Assembly (NCBI GenBank): GCA_944322855.1
Contig: CALUQG010000007.1
Location: 1-64,000 of the forward strand
From: Candidatus Gastranaerophilales bacterium
GTDB taxonomy: Bacteria > Cyanobacteriota > Vampirovibrionia > Gastranaerophilales > Gastranaerophilaceae
Direction of reading: 5' to 3'
DNA length: 64,000 nucleotides
Positions within the stretch are counted from its first letter, which is position 1; every line of letters begins with the position of its first letter. Positions 1-9,346 of this stretch are shown here, in pieces. A program made the translations under genes and the position numbers. The notes under the pieces were generated by a model. That model made no database searches and had not been told where the DNA came from. It worked only from the letters and a program-made list of their open reading frames with translations.

Positions 1-124
1 CTGCCGAAATTGCCTTCGATAACGTTGTTAGCGTTTAATTTAAGTTGCTCGTTGATAACCGAGAACAGCGCTCGGACTCGCAGTTTGATACAAACGATCA
101 CCCCGTCAAATCCAAAACGTCCCC
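1..124 (-). ncRNA. ssrA: tmRNA (transfer-messenger RNA), 5' part, cut by the window edge
   Basis: On the minus strand the RNA begins at 124 with GGGGACGTTTTGGATTTGACG, the classical tmRNA 5' end (GGGG...TGGATTCGACGGG in most bacteria). The start of the tag frame is visible at 32 down to 1: GCT AAC AAC GTT ATC GAA GGC AAT TTC GGC, giving ANNVIEGNFG before the window ends. Known cyanobacterial tags start ANNIV, so the Ala-Asn-Asn resume segment fits. tmRNA rescues stalled ribosomes with SmpB. The 3' half, the tag stop and the tRNA-like 3' end lie outside the window. The exact 5' end assumes RNase P processing at the GGGG. Confidence 0.93.
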
Positions 125-161
125 ATTTATTTAATATTTCAAAGTTCTATGTGTATTTACT

Positions 162-167
162 ATTATA
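162..167 (-). promoter_or_regulatory. -10 box of the ssrA promoter
   Basis: TATAAT is read on the minus strand, 37 nt before the mature tmRNA 5' end. A transcript starting about 7 nt below it would carry a ~30 nt leader removed by 5' processing, which is usual for tmRNA. No convincing -35 box is seen upstream, only T-rich sequence. Confidence 0.45.
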
Positions 168-209
168 ACATATTTTAAATTTTTTACATTAAAACAGCAA
201 TTTTTAAAC

Positions 210-710
210 CTATTTCAAAATATAGCCGGTTGCTTTTATATTGCCGTTTTTGTATTTCAGAATATAGTATTCGGGATTTGATGCATCAATAGAGGCTTCC
301 ATATCGGCCTGTTTTTTTCGTTCTGTCTGGTCAAGAGGTTTTCGTCTTTTATTATGTCGATATTTTTTTTCAAGCTTTTCTTTTTCTTTTAGTTTTTGGC
401 GTTCCTCTTCTTCATTGACAATTTTTTCAACGAGGTTTGCCACAGGTATAGATGCTTTTATCTGTTTTGATTGTACAAAGTATAATGTTTTTCTGTCGGG
501 AGAAAGCACTATTTCATAATGACCGGGAGGGATGTTGTTTCCATCGTAATCTTCAAGGATATATGGCATATTCAAAATGGGATATGAAGAGGACGGATAG
601 CCAAATTTTATATGTCCCTTGTCTTTATCCAGCAGACCTGATTTTGTGGCAGGATAAGGAAGAATGTCATCGGGATTGTTTAGAGCGATAAAGTTACAAT
701 CAATAATCAT
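210..710 (-). CDS. hypothetical protein, 166 aa, charged
   Basis: I do not recognise this protein. It has no signal peptide or membrane segment. The middle (about residues 95-135) is a highly charged Lys/Glu/Arg stretch, probably helical, flanked by short beta-rich parts; residues 62-85 (GHYEIVLSPDRKTLYFV) look like a beta hairpin. The ATG at 710 has no Shine-Dalgarno sequence; instead TATAAT (717-722, minus strand) ends exactly 6 nt before it, so the mRNA may be leaderless. It is divergent from rsgA and lies upstream of ssrA on the same strand. Confidence 0.7.
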   Translation of the reverse strand: MIIDCNFIALNNPDDILPYPATKSGLLDKDKGHIKFGYPSSSYPILNMPYILEDYDGNNIPPGHYEIVLSPDRKTLYFVQSKQIKASIPVANLVEKIVNEEEERQKLKEKEKLEKKYRHNKRRKPLDQTERKKQADMEASIDASNPEYYILKYKNGNIKATGYILK

Positions 711-716
711 ATTTCT

Positions 717-740
717 ATTATAACGTAATTTGGATATAAT
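717..740. promoter_or_regulatory. divergent -10 boxes for the 166-aa gene and rsgA
   Basis: TATAAT on the minus strand (717-722) ends 6 nt before the leftward ATG. TATAAT on the plus strand (735-740) ends 8 nt before the rightward ATG of rsgA. The gap between the two start codons is only 38 bp, so both promoters must be compressed into it and both transcripts would start at or within 1-2 nt of their start codons. The -35 regions are poor. Confidence 0.5.
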
Positions 741-748
741 ATGAGAAT

Positions 749-1765
749 ATGAAAGGGCATATTTTTAAAATACATTCGGATTTTTATTATACAAACACTG
801 ATGAAGGGGTGTTTGAATGTAAGATACGGGAAATCCTGAAAAAACAAAAAGCTCAAATTTTTGTCGGAGATTATGTTGAACTGGAGCAGTTAAATACAAA
901 CTCCAAACAAGCTTTTATTTCAAAAATACTGCCTAGAGAAAATTTTATCCCCAGACCCAAAGTTGCAAATATCAATCAGGTTATTATTGTTTCTGCAATA
1001 AAAGAACCGGATTTGGATTTTGAGCAGCTCAACAGATATCTGTGTTTTTGTGAATATTACAAAATTCCGGCGGTGCTTTGCTTCAACAAAAATGACCTTG
1101 AGGGTGAAGAAGAAATTATTGCAAATATAAAATCAATCTATGAGCCTTTGGAATACAAACTTTTATTTACTTCGGCACTTGAGAGAAACGGTCTGGATGA
1201 GTTTAAAGATGTGTTAAAAAACAAAACTACTGTATTATGCGGTTCTTCCGGTGTCGGAAAGTCATCTCTGATAAATGCAATAAAACCTGACTTAAACCTC
1301 AAAACTAAAGCAGTGAGTGAAAAAACAGAACGAGGCACACATACAACAAGACACTGTGAAATTATAAAACTCGATGCAAAGACAAACTCGAATATTGTTG
1401 ATACTCCGGGTTTCAGTCAGCTTAAGTTTGATTTTTTGATGCCGGCTGAGGTCTCGGAATTATTCAGAGAATTTACAGAAATTAAAACAAAATACGGAGA
1501 ATGCAAGTTTTCTGATTGTTTGCATGACACAGAAAACAACTGTGTTATAAAGAAACATTTTGAAAAAATTTCCCCTGAAAGGTATGCAAGCTATCTGCAA
1601 TTTGTTAAAGAAGCAAAAGAATACAAAAAACAGGTCACATACAGCGGTAAAAAAATTGAGACTAAATCAAAAACAGTCCACAATCGGGAAATGACAAAAA
1701 TCAGCAGCAAAAAAAGAACAATATCAAGACGAAAGTCAAATCAAAATATCGATAAGGAAATATAA
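749..1765 (+). CDS. rsgA: ribosome small subunit-dependent GTPase A
   Basis: RsgA is a circularly permuted GTPase that checks late 30S subunit maturation. The order fits the permuted family: an N-terminal OB fold (about residues 1-70), then G4 (NKND), then G1 (GSSGVGKSSL), G2 (RGTHTTRH) and G3 (DTPG), and a C-terminal zinc knuckle with Cys and His (YGECKFSDCLHD...C). The length of 338 aa is slightly long because of a very basic tail of about 35 residues, plausibly rRNA binding. ATG has no clear SD and a -10 box just upstream. Two nucleotides separate it from the prenyl synthase gene, so they form an operon. Confidence 0.95.
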   Translation: MKGHIFKIHSDFYYTNTDEGVFECKIREILKKQKAQIFVGDYVELEQLNTNSKQAFISKILPRENFIPRPKVANINQVIIVSAIKEPDLDFEQLNRYLCFCEYYKIPAVLCFNKNDLEGEEEIIANIKSIYEPLEYKLLFTSALERNGLDEFKDVLKNKTTVLCGSSGVGKSSLINAIKPDLNLKTKAVSEKTERGTHTTRHCEIIKLDAKTNSNIVDTPGFSQLKFDFLMPAEVSELFREFTEIKTKYGECKFSDCLHDTENNCVIKKHFEKISPERYASYLQFVKEAKEYKKQVTYSGKKIETKSKTVHNREMTKISSKKRTISRRKSNQNIDKEI

Positions 1766-1766
1766 A

Positions 1767-2654
1767 ATGAATGAAGTTGTAAAAAAACAGTTTGATGAAT
1801 ACAAAAATTTGATAGAAAGAAAATTGGATGAATATATTCCTGTTGAATATCCTGAAAAAATATGGAAATCAATGAGATATTCAGTATTGGCCGGTGGAAA
1901 AAGACTGCGCCCTGTTATGACTCTTGAGACTTGCAGAGTTTTGTCCGGAAGTTATGAAAATGCTGTTGCTGCGGCATGTGCAATAGAAATGCTTCATTCA
2001 CAAAGTCTTATCCATGACGATTTACCTTGTATGGACAATGATGATTACAGAAGAGGCAAACTCACAAATCACAAAGTTTTTGGGGAAGCTGCGGCAGTGC
2101 TTGCAGGTGATGCTTTGTTGTCTTTTGCTCCGCAAATTATCATTCAAAAAACACCGAAAACTGTTTCTGCGGAAACATTATTGAAAGTACTCGAGGAGTT
2201 TACTGTTGCGGCAGGTGCACATAAGCTTATTGCAGGGCAGGTTGTGGATATTGAGTCTGAAGGAAAACAAATTTCTCAAGAAACTTTGAACTATATCCAT
2301 GAAAACAAAACAGCCGCATTATTCAAACTTTCCATGAGAACTGGAGCAATAATAGCAGGAACCGATGAAAAAATACTTTCGGCAGTGACAGAGTATGCGG
2401 AAAAAATCGGTCTGGCTTTTCAGATTATGGATGATATTCTTGACGTTACAGCGACACTTGAAGAACTCGGCAAAACCCCCGGGAAAGATGCAAAAGAAGA
2501 AAAGGTTACATACGTAAGCTTTTACGGACTTGAGACTTCTAAAAAACAAGTCTCTTCCCTTTGCAGTGAAGCTTGTGATATATTAAAAGAGCATAATATT
2601 CAATCTGATATCTTGAGAGAGATAGCAAACAGTATCAATGAAAGGGTTAATTAA
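1767..2654 (+). CDS. ispA: polyprenyl (farnesyl/geranylgeranyl) diphosphate synthase
   Basis: A trans-prenyltransferase that condenses IPP with allylic diphosphates. Both aspartate-rich motifs are present: the first as DDLPCMDND (about residues 92-100) and the second as DDILD (about 219-223), with GGKRLRP near residue 44 for substrate binding. At 295 aa it matches the IspA/CrtE-type short-chain synthases. Product chain length cannot be fixed from sequence by eye. It starts 1 nt after the rsgA stop and is followed 2 nt after its stop by a PAP2-like gene, so the three genes form one operon. Confidence 0.92.
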   Translation: MNEVVKKQFDEYKNLIERKLDEYIPVEYPEKIWKSMRYSVLAGGKRLRPVMTLETCRVLSGSYENAVAAACAIEMLHSQSLIHDDLPCMDNDDYRRGKLTNHKVFGEAAAVLAGDALLSFAPQIIIQKTPKTVSAETLLKVLEEFTVAAGAHKLIAGQVVDIESEGKQISQETLNYIHENKTAALFKLSMRTGAIIAGTDEKILSAVTEYAEKIGLAFQIMDDILDVTATLEELGKTPGKDAKEEKVTYVSFYGLETSKKQVSSLCSEACDILKEHNIQSDILREIANSINERVN

Positions 2655-2656
2655 AT

Positions 2657-3112
2657 ATGTATCAAATAGGTACAGCTGTTGAAGTTATAGGTAATGCGCT
2701 TATTGCTGCTGCTATTGCACAAATTCTAAAAGTTTTATATTTTTTGATTATTCATAAAAAAATCAATTTTAAAATTTTTACAACAACCGGCGGTATGCCG
2801 AGTTCTCACAGTGCAGGTGTAATCGCTCTTTCAATGACTGTAGGTTACAATGAGGGGATGAATTCCATTCCTTTTGCTATTGCGCTCGGTTATGCTTTTG
2901 TAGTAATGTACGATGCTGCCGGTATCAGACGTTCTGCAGGCAAGATAGCTGCTACAATGAATCGTGTTATGGAAGAATTTTATGCCCACAGACCTTCTGC
3001 TGCAGGGGAAAAACTTAAGGAACTTCTGGGACATACTCCTCTTGAAGTTTTTATGGGTGCAGTGGTTGGTATAGTCATATCTTACATAATTCATTTTTGT
3101 ATTTTGCAATAA
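2657..3112 (+). CDS. divergent PAP2 (acid phosphatase/VanPerase-related) membrane protein
   Basis: 151 aa of the DivPAP2 family known from cyanobacteria, plants and firmicutes. Seen: hydrophobic segments near residues 10-30, 50-85 and 130-150, the motif GGMPSSHSAGV (about residues 45-55), DAAGIRRSAG (about 88-97) and a terminal LGHTPLEVFMGAVVG. The family resembles type 2 phosphatidic acid phosphatases, but its reaction is not firmly established. It directly follows a prenyl diphosphate synthase, so a role on an isoprenyl phosphate is a reasonable inference only. Confidence 0.85.
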   Translation: MYQIGTAVEVIGNALIAAAIAQILKVLYFLIIHKKINFKIFTTTGGMPSSHSAGVIALSMTVGYNEGMNSIPFAIALGYAFVVMYDAAGIRRSAGKIAATMNRVMEEFYAHRPSAAGEKLKELLGHTPLEVFMGAVVGIVISYIIHFCILQ

Positions 3113-3129
3113 AATGTTAAAATATCTCT

Positions 3130-4830
3130 ATGGGTATCGTTGATTTTAGTCTGTACAATAATTTTTCGTGCGCAGTTTTAATTCTCGGTTGTGACAAAAA
3201 AATTGCGTTTAGAAATATTGCATTTTTGAATAATTTCGGAAACGTAAAAAATCTTGAAAAATTTTCAAACTATTTTTCTTTTGACATATGCGTTCTCGAT
3301 TCTGATAATATCTTAAACTCTAATCCTGTAAATTATGCGATTGAGTCAAAAGAAAATTTCAGTGCAAATGCAACATACCAGAAAACAGACAGAATTTTGT
3401 ATTACAGAATAAATTCTTTTTTTAATAATGAATACAAAATATTGATGTTTAACAACATTACACCGGAAATACTGTATGAAGAGACCGAAAAGAAATATAA
3501 TTTTATAAGACAGCAGTATCTTACACTTGCGGAAGAAAATAAACAATTTGCGTCATTGCAGACACAAGCTCAGGCGCAGACGGTTAAATTGGGTTTATTA
3601 AACAGAATATCAAATGTAGTTAGAGAGTCAATTGATTTAAATAAAATCATAAACTCTGCTCTCAGGGAACTGTTTAATCTGTTCGGTGCAATAAAGGTAT
3701 ATTACGCACCGTATGAAGACGGAAATTTTTATATAGAACAGGTGTATCCTTCAAAATACAAAAATTTTATCGGCCAGCGAGCAGAATTTTCAGCAGACAC
3801 AAAAAGATGCATCTCTTTAAAAAAAATAAAAGTTAATTCCTGTATAAAAGATTTTTTAAACAGTGAAACCGCTTATCCTGCGCAAGTAAACAGAATAATT
3901 ATACCTGTCACCAAGATGCATGATATTCTTGGTATTCTTTTGATTTATACAAATCAAAAAAGCTTTGATGATTCTCAAAATGATGTACTTCAGTCTATTG
4001 CCGCACAGCTTGCATCGGCAATAACACAGGCATCACTTTTTTTGCAGATAAAACAAAAAAATGAAGAATTGGAAAATACACTGAAAGAACTTAAAGAAAC
4101 TCAGCTTCAATTAATAAACTCTGAAAAAATGGCATCTCTGGGACAACTTGTCGCCGGAGTTGCGCATGAAATTAATACTCCTCTTGCTTCAATAAATTCT
4201 AACAACGACATATTAAAAAAACTAATCGAAAAATTACCGCAGGAACCTTCGGAAAAAGATTGCAAAATATTTTTTGAAAATATAAAAAATATAAACCAAA
4301 TTGATAAAGAGGCGATTAAAAGAATCAGTAACATAGTAATGAGCCTCAAGAAGTTTGTGCGTCTGGATGAAGCCGAGCAGCAGGAAGCTGATATAAATAA
4401 TGAATTGGATCTTACGCTGCAGCTCATTAAACATGAAACAAAAAATAAGATTAAAGTTACAAAAAATTATTCGAAACTGCCTCTTGTGAAATGCTATCCT
4501 AATATGCTAAATCAAGTATTTATGAATATTCTGGTCAATGCCTGCCAGAGCATGCCTGACGGTGGAGAACTTGTAGTGACGACACTTGAGGAAGATAATA
4601 ACTTAATCGTAAAAATTAAAGATACAGGCACAGGCATTGATGAATCAATAAAAGACAAACTTTTTACCGCAGGAGCAACTACCAAGCAGATAGGCATAGG
4701 TACAGGGCTTGGACTTGCAATTTCGAAGAAAATTATTGAAAAACACGACGGCCGGATTTCTTTTACATCAGAAAAAAATAAAGGCACGGAATTTGTTATA
4801 TCTATACCGTTAAACAGGAATAATAAATAG
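3130..4830 (+). CDS. sensor histidine kinase with GAF domain, orphan
   Basis: 566 aa, soluble (no membrane segment). Residues ~1-130 are an uncharacterised N-terminal sensor region, ~145-300 a GAF-like domain, ~300-335 a coiled coil, then HisKA with phospho-acceptor His346 in GVAHEINTPL. The HATPase domain follows with the N box (NILVNACQSM), G1 (DTGTGI) and G2 (GTGLGL). The large H-box to N-box spacing and the AHEINTPL form place it among cytosolic cyanobacterial-type kinases. No response regulator is adjacent. The ATG has no SD; TAAAAT (3118-3123) ends 6 nt before it, inside the 17-nt gap after the previous gene, so it probably has its own promoter and a leaderless mRNA. Confidence 0.92.
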   Translation: MGIVDFSLYNNFSCAVLILGCDKKIAFRNIAFLNNFGNVKNLEKFSNYFSFDICVLDSDNILNSNPVNYAIESKENFSANATYQKTDRILYYRINSFFNNEYKILMFNNITPEILYEETEKKYNFIRQQYLTLAEENKQFASLQTQAQAQTVKLGLLNRISNVVRESIDLNKIINSALRELFNLFGAIKVYYAPYEDGNFYIEQVYPSKYKNFIGQRAEFSADTKRCISLKKIKVNSCIKDFLNSETAYPAQVNRIIIPVTKMHDILGILLIYTNQKSFDDSQNDVLQSIAAQLASAITQASLFLQIKQKNEELENTLKELKETQLQLINSEKMASLGQLVAGVAHEINTPLASINSNNDILKKLIEKLPQEPSEKDCKIFFENIKNINQIDKEAIKRISNIVMSLKKFVRLDEAEQQEADINNELDLTLQLIKHETKNKIKVTKNYSKLPLVKCYPNMLNQVFMNILVNACQSMPDGGELVVTTLEEDNNLIVKIKDTGTGIDESIKDKLFTAGATTKQIGIGTGLGLAISKKIIEKHDGRISFTSEKNKGTEFVISIPLNRNNK

Positions 4831-4834
4831 CTTT

Positions 4835-5719
4835 TTATCGCAAAACTTTTTTCCTTGTGACAATCATAATTACACCTGTTAGTATCAATACAATCCCTGT
4901 AACAATTTTTGTTGTTAACTGTTCATTAAACAGCAAAACTCCGAAAAATATTGCGGTTAACGGTTCAAGTGCCCCGAGAATTGCTGTTGTGGTTGAGCCG
5001 ATAAGTTTTATTGATATAGTTATTGTTTCAAGCGATATTATTGTAGGAAAAAGAGCAAGTGCTATTGTACATAACCACATAAAAGGAGTATTTAGTATCT
5101 GCAGCTGTGTACAGAATTTTAAGTTGTAAATATAAACCAGAAGCCCGAAAAGCATTACATAAAAACTCAATTTTTCTGGCCGAATATGTTTGACAGCTTT
5201 TATATTTTTCACTCCGACTATGTATAGCGCATACAAAAGAGCAGAAGCCAGTACGAGCAGTACCCCGTGTAAATTAAGAGTTGTACCGGGTTTTCCTCCA
5301 TACAAAAGACATATTCCCGTAAAGGTTAATAATATAGAAAATATAACAGTTTTTGTAATTTTTTCTTTAAAAAATACAGCCATTATCAATGCAACAATCA
5401 CCGGATAAATAAAAAGAATTGTACATGCAACTCCTGCTTCGATATATTGAAAAGCGTCGAACAATGTTAATGATGACAGTGAAAAAAATATTCCTAGAAA
5501 AAATATAGGAAAAAATTCTTCAATAGACAGGTTAAGAGAAATTTTTTTATAAAATTTTATCCACAAACCATATATCAAAACGGCAATTGCATATCTGTAA
5601 AATAAAACAGAATTTACTCCTATGCCCCTGGCATACAAAGGCAGTGCAAAAAGAGGATTTGTACCGTAGCTTGCAGCAGCAACAATACCGTTGAATACCC
5701 CGATTGTCTGTCTTTTCAT
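4835..5719 (-). CDS. EamA/DMT-family transporter
   Basis: A drug/metabolite transporter with about ten membrane helices in two EamA repeats (first half ending near LLYGGKPG, second ending near TGVIMIVTRKK). The substrate is unknown. The frame is open to 5773, but the start at 5719 (MKRQTIGVF) is chosen because AAAGGAGG lies at the right distance upstream; that gives 294 aa. It converges with the histidine kinase gene, leaving only 4 bp and no terminator between them. Confidence 0.88.
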   Translation of the reverse strand: MKRQTIGVFNGIVAAASYGTNPLFALPLYARGIGVNSVLFYRYAIAVLIYGLWIKFYKKISLNLSIEEFFPIFFLGIFFSLSSLTLFDAFQYIEAGVACTILFIYPVIVALIMAVFFKEKITKTVIFSILLTFTGICLLYGGKPGTTLNLHGVLLVLASALLYALYIVGVKNIKAVKHIRPEKLSFYVMLFGLLVYIYNLKFCTQLQILNTPFMWLCTIALALFPTIISLETITISIKLIGSTTTAILGALEPLTAIFFGVLLFNEQLTTKIVTGIVLILTGVIMIVTRKKVLR

Positions 5720-5811
5720 TTTTCCTCCTTTGAATAAATAATATGCAGAAAAATATGCCAAAAGCAATTCCACTTTTTTCTTAAATAATACTTTGATGAT
5801 AAAATTGTGTT

Positions 5812-8800
5812 ATGGATAACATTTTGAAATGGCTGAATAATCAAAATAATCTTAAAAATCCTGTCATCCTTGAAAAAATTCATGCATTTTTGAAGAAAAA
5901 ATGTTCTTTTACTCTTTCAGGTCTGACAGCTTTTTTGAGACTGCTTCTGCTTGCAGATATTTCAAAAGAAAAGAAAATTATTTTTGTTGTAAATTCCGAA
6001 CAAACTGCTCTTAAATACAAACATGATCTTGAAAAGCTGTTTGATATAAAATCAGAAATTTTTCCGTATCAGGATGTTTCTTTGTATGACGGTGTAAGCC
6101 AGAATTTATACCGCTATGCAAAGCAGATGGAAATTTTGCAAAATATAGAAAACATAAATGTTCTAATTGCACCTGTCAAATCTTTGCTCGAGAAATTTCC
6201 TTCATATGATTTTTTCAAAAAATATTTAATAAATATAAAAATTGATGATGAAATTGATACCTCCAAAATGGCTCAAAGTTTGGTTGATATGGGTTATAAA
6301 AGGGTTACCATGGTATCTGATATCGGAGAGTTTTCAATAAGAGGCGACATTATAGATGTTTTTTCTATAGACCGCTATGCTTCACGTATCGAACTCTGGG
6401 GCGATACAGTCACGGATATCAGATATTTTGACAATAAAACCCAAAGAAGCATAAAAAAAACTAAAGAAACAACGATACTTCCCGTATACAAATTTGTATT
6501 GAGTAAAGAAAATTCCGAAACTTTTAAAAATGAACTTATAAATGCTACTGTCTGTACTGAAACCGGTGAAAATGCAGACTTGATAAAGGAAATGCTTGAA
6601 GAAACTCTTGAAAAAATTGATAACGAAAAATATTTTGACGGCATAGAATATTTCCAATCGTATATTAATAAAAAAATGAAGAGTGTGATTGAGCTTTTAC
6701 CTGAAGATTTTTCTGTAATTTTTGATGAATCGTCAGAAATATTTTCTAAATTGGCACAAATTGACGAAAACTACTCAAAACAAATTGAAGAAAATACACA
6801 AAAAGCTCTGGCACTGCCTTTGAAAAACAAGGCTCATCTGGAGTTTGATGATTTTCAAAATGTCATAGCGAAAAGAGAAAAAATCTTTTTTGACAATTTT
6901 CTGGATACCGTATCCGATTATACAGAGGAATTTGAAAGTACTCTTATTCCGAGTTTTTCTTCAAAAATGGAAGAAATAATTACGTTTGTTGAAGAAAAAA
7001 TAAAACAAAACTACAAAGTAGTAATAGCCACAGATTACAGAAACAGAATAGAAGAAGTTCTCGATGATTTTGAAATGCCATACTCTGACAGAATAGAAAA
7101 TCAGTCGGAAATATATCTTACGGAAAATATAGCTCTCGGCGGTTCTTTGATAGAAGATTTCAAACTTGTTGTATTGACGGATAGAGAACTGTTTAATAAA
7201 AAATCCAAAGATATTACCGCAAAAAAATCAGCCTATCACAAAGAGAGTGTTGAATATATTGAATCTATCAATGATATAAAAGAAGGCGAATATGTGGTTC
7301 ATCAGGTGCATGGAGTCGGTCTTTACAAGGGGCTCAGTAAGCAGGAAATCGATGGCCAGCTCAAGGACTATTTAACCATAGAATATGCTCAAGGCGACAA
7401 ACTACATATGCCTGCCGAGCAAATCAACCTGCTTGTCCGATATAGAGGTTCGGGTTCTGTTCATCCGAAACTTTCCAGAATGGGCGGAAATGATTGGAAT
7501 ATTACAAAGACAAGAGCTAAAAAAGCAATTGAAGATATAGCAAAAGACCTGCTCAGACTTTATGCAAAACGAGAAGTTGCACAGGGTATAGCTTTTGAAC
7601 CGGACACGGTCTGGCAGTATGAAATGGAAGAGGCTTTTGAATATACGGAAACACCTGATCAAATGAAAGCCATTCAGGAGACAAAAGCAGATATGGAACT
7701 TTTAAAGCCTATGGACAGGCTGATATGCGCTGATGTCGGTTTTGGAAAAACAGAAATCGCTATCAGAGCAATATTCAAAGCTGTTATGTCAGGAAAGCAG
7801 GCAGCAGTCATTGTTCCGACTACAATTCTTGCAATGCAGCATTATCAGACTATTTCAGAAAGGTTTAAGCCTTTCCCTGTAAAAGTTGAGCTTCTATCCC
7901 GTTTTAGATCTGCAAAAGAACAAAAAGAAACAATAAAAAAACTCTTGAAAGGCGAGGTTGATGTTGTGATAGGAACTCACCGACTTTTGCAGGATGATGT
8001 TGTGTTTAAGGATTTAGGACTGCTGGTTATAGACGAGGAACACAGGTTCGGGGTAAAACACAAAGAAAAGCTCAAGATGATGAGAAAAAATATAGATATT
8101 CTCAGCATGTCTGCAACTCCCATTCCGAGAACTTTATATATGTCTTTGTCCGGAATAAAAAATATGTCCGTAATAAACACTGCTCCAATGAATAGACTGC
8201 CGATAAAAACTCATGTCGGACAGTACAATGAAACTTATGTAAGAAATGCAATAAATCATGAAATAGAACGTGACGGACAGGTGTTTTTCCTCTATAACCG
8301 TGTTGAGACGATATATGAATTCGCTTCAGAGCTTCAAAAAGTTGTTCCGAATGCAAGAATAGCAGTAGCCCACGGTCAAATGGATGCAAAAACACTTGAA
8401 AATATAATGCTTGAATATGCAGAACACAAGTATGATATATTGCTCTGCACAACAATTATTGAGTCAGGACTGGATATTCCGAATGCCAATACCATGATAA
8501 TCTATGATGCGGACAGGTTTGGTCTTGCCCAGTTATATCAGCTTCGTGGAAGAGTCGGAAGAAGTGAACGTCAGGCATATTGCTACTGCTTTTACAGAAA
8601 TCCAAAAAAACTTACTCCGGAAGCAATTCAAAGACTCAATGCCATAAAAGAATTTTCAACTCTTGGAGGAGGATATCAAATTGCCCTGAGGGATATAGAA
8701 ATAAGAGGAGTAGGTAATATCCTCGGAACCAAACAGCACGGACATATGACCAGTGTCGGTTTTGATACATACTGCCAGCTTCTTGAAGAAACAATAAACG

Positions 8801-9318
8801 AACTGCAGGAAAAAGATGAAAAACCTCAGCCGCCTGCTATTGTTGATATAAATGTTACTGCATACATCCCCGACGAGTGGGTTGGATCAAAAGAACAAAA
8901 AATGATAGAGTACAAACGGCTTGCCGATGTAAAAACGGTTGAAGAGCTGGATTTGATACACCAGGAGTGGATTGACAGATTTTCAAAAATTCCTGAGCCT
9001 GTAGAAAATTTAATCAAGCTTATACATTTGAGGCTGCTTGCGACTCAGGCAAAAATAACACTTATCCGTGAAACGGCAGATAATATAAGAATTTATATGC
9101 CTTATAACAAAACCGAATGGAATATCATTGCTTCACAAACAGATAGAAATATTACAAAATATATAAAATACACTATTGCTCCAAAGTCGTGCCAGGAAGG
9201 CAATTCTATCTTGCTTTTGAATAATGCTATTCTAAGTTTTAAAGAAGTATTTAACATCTTGAGCGATTTATTTTATTATATAAACAAGGTCACGTATGAC
9301 TATATGAACAAGAATTAG
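5812..9318 (+). CDS. mfd: transcription-repair coupling factor Mfd
   Basis: 1168 aa. Mfd pushes stalled RNA polymerase off DNA and recruits UvrA. Domains in order: UvrB-like N-terminal part (residues ~1-350), CarD-like RNA polymerase interaction domain (GEYVVHQVHGVGLY, ~490-545), Walker A (DVGFGKTE, ~640), Walker B (DEEHRFG, ~745), SATPIPRTL, the RecG-like TRG motif with RGRVGRSERQAY, and a C-terminal UvrA-inhibitory region. No SD precedes the ATG; TGATAAAAT, an extended -10 form, ends 6 nt before it. The next gene follows 28 nt after with its own strong SD. Confidence 0.97.
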   Translation: MDNILKWLNNQNNLKNPVILEKIHAFLKKKCSFTLSGLTAFLRLLLLADISKEKKIIFVVNSEQTALKYKHDLEKLFDIKSEIFPYQDVSLYDGVSQNLYRYAKQMEILQNIENINVLIAPVKSLLEKFPSYDFFKKYLINIKIDDEIDTSKMAQSLVDMGYKRVTMVSDIGEFSIRGDIIDVFSIDRYASRIELWGDTVTDIRYFDNKTQRSIKKTKETTILPVYKFVLSKENSETFKNELINATVCTETGENADLIKEMLEETLEKIDNEKYFDGIEYFQSYINKKMKSVIELLPEDFSVIFDESSEIFSKLAQIDENYSKQIEENTQKALALPLKNKAHLEFDDFQNVIAKREKIFFDNFLDTVSDYTEEFESTLIPSFSSKMEEIITFVEEKIKQNYKVVIATDYRNRIEEVLDDFEMPYSDRIENQSEIYLTENIALGGSLIEDFKLVVLTDRELFNKKSKDITAKKSAYHKESVEYIESINDIKEGEYVVHQVHGVGLYKGLSKQEIDGQLKDYLTIEYAQGDKLHMPAEQINLLVRYRGSGSVHPKLSRMGGNDWNITKTRAKKAIEDIAKDLLRLYAKREVAQGIAFEPDTVWQYEMEEAFEYTETPDQMKAIQETKADMELLKPMDRLICADVGFGKTEIAIRAIFKAVMSGKQAAVIVPTTILAMQHYQTISERFKPFPVKVELLSRFRSAKEQKETIKKLLKGEVDVVIGTHRLLQDDVVFKDLGLLVIDEEHRFGVKHKEKLKMMRKNIDILSMSATPIPRTLYMSLSGIKNMSVINTAPMNRLPIKTHVGQYNETYVRNAINHEIERDGQVFFLYNRVETIYEFASELQKVVPNARIAVAHGQMDAKTLENIMLEYAEHKYDILLCTTIIESGLDIPNANTMIIYDADRFGLAQLYQLRGRVGRSERQAYCYCFYRNPKKLTPEAIQRLNAIKEFSTLGGGYQIALRDIEIRGVGNILGTKQHGHMTSVGFDTYCQLLEETINELQEKDEKPQPPAIVDINVTAYIPDEWVGSKEQKMIEYKRLADVKTVEELDLIHQEWIDRFSKIPEPVENLIKLIHLRLLATQAKITLIRETADNIRIYMPYNKTEWNIIASQTDRNITKYIKYTIAPKSCQEGNSILLLNNAILSFKEVFNILSDLFYYINKVTYDYMNKN

Positions 9319-9346
9319 AACTAATTTAAATAAGGAGTTAATAAAA

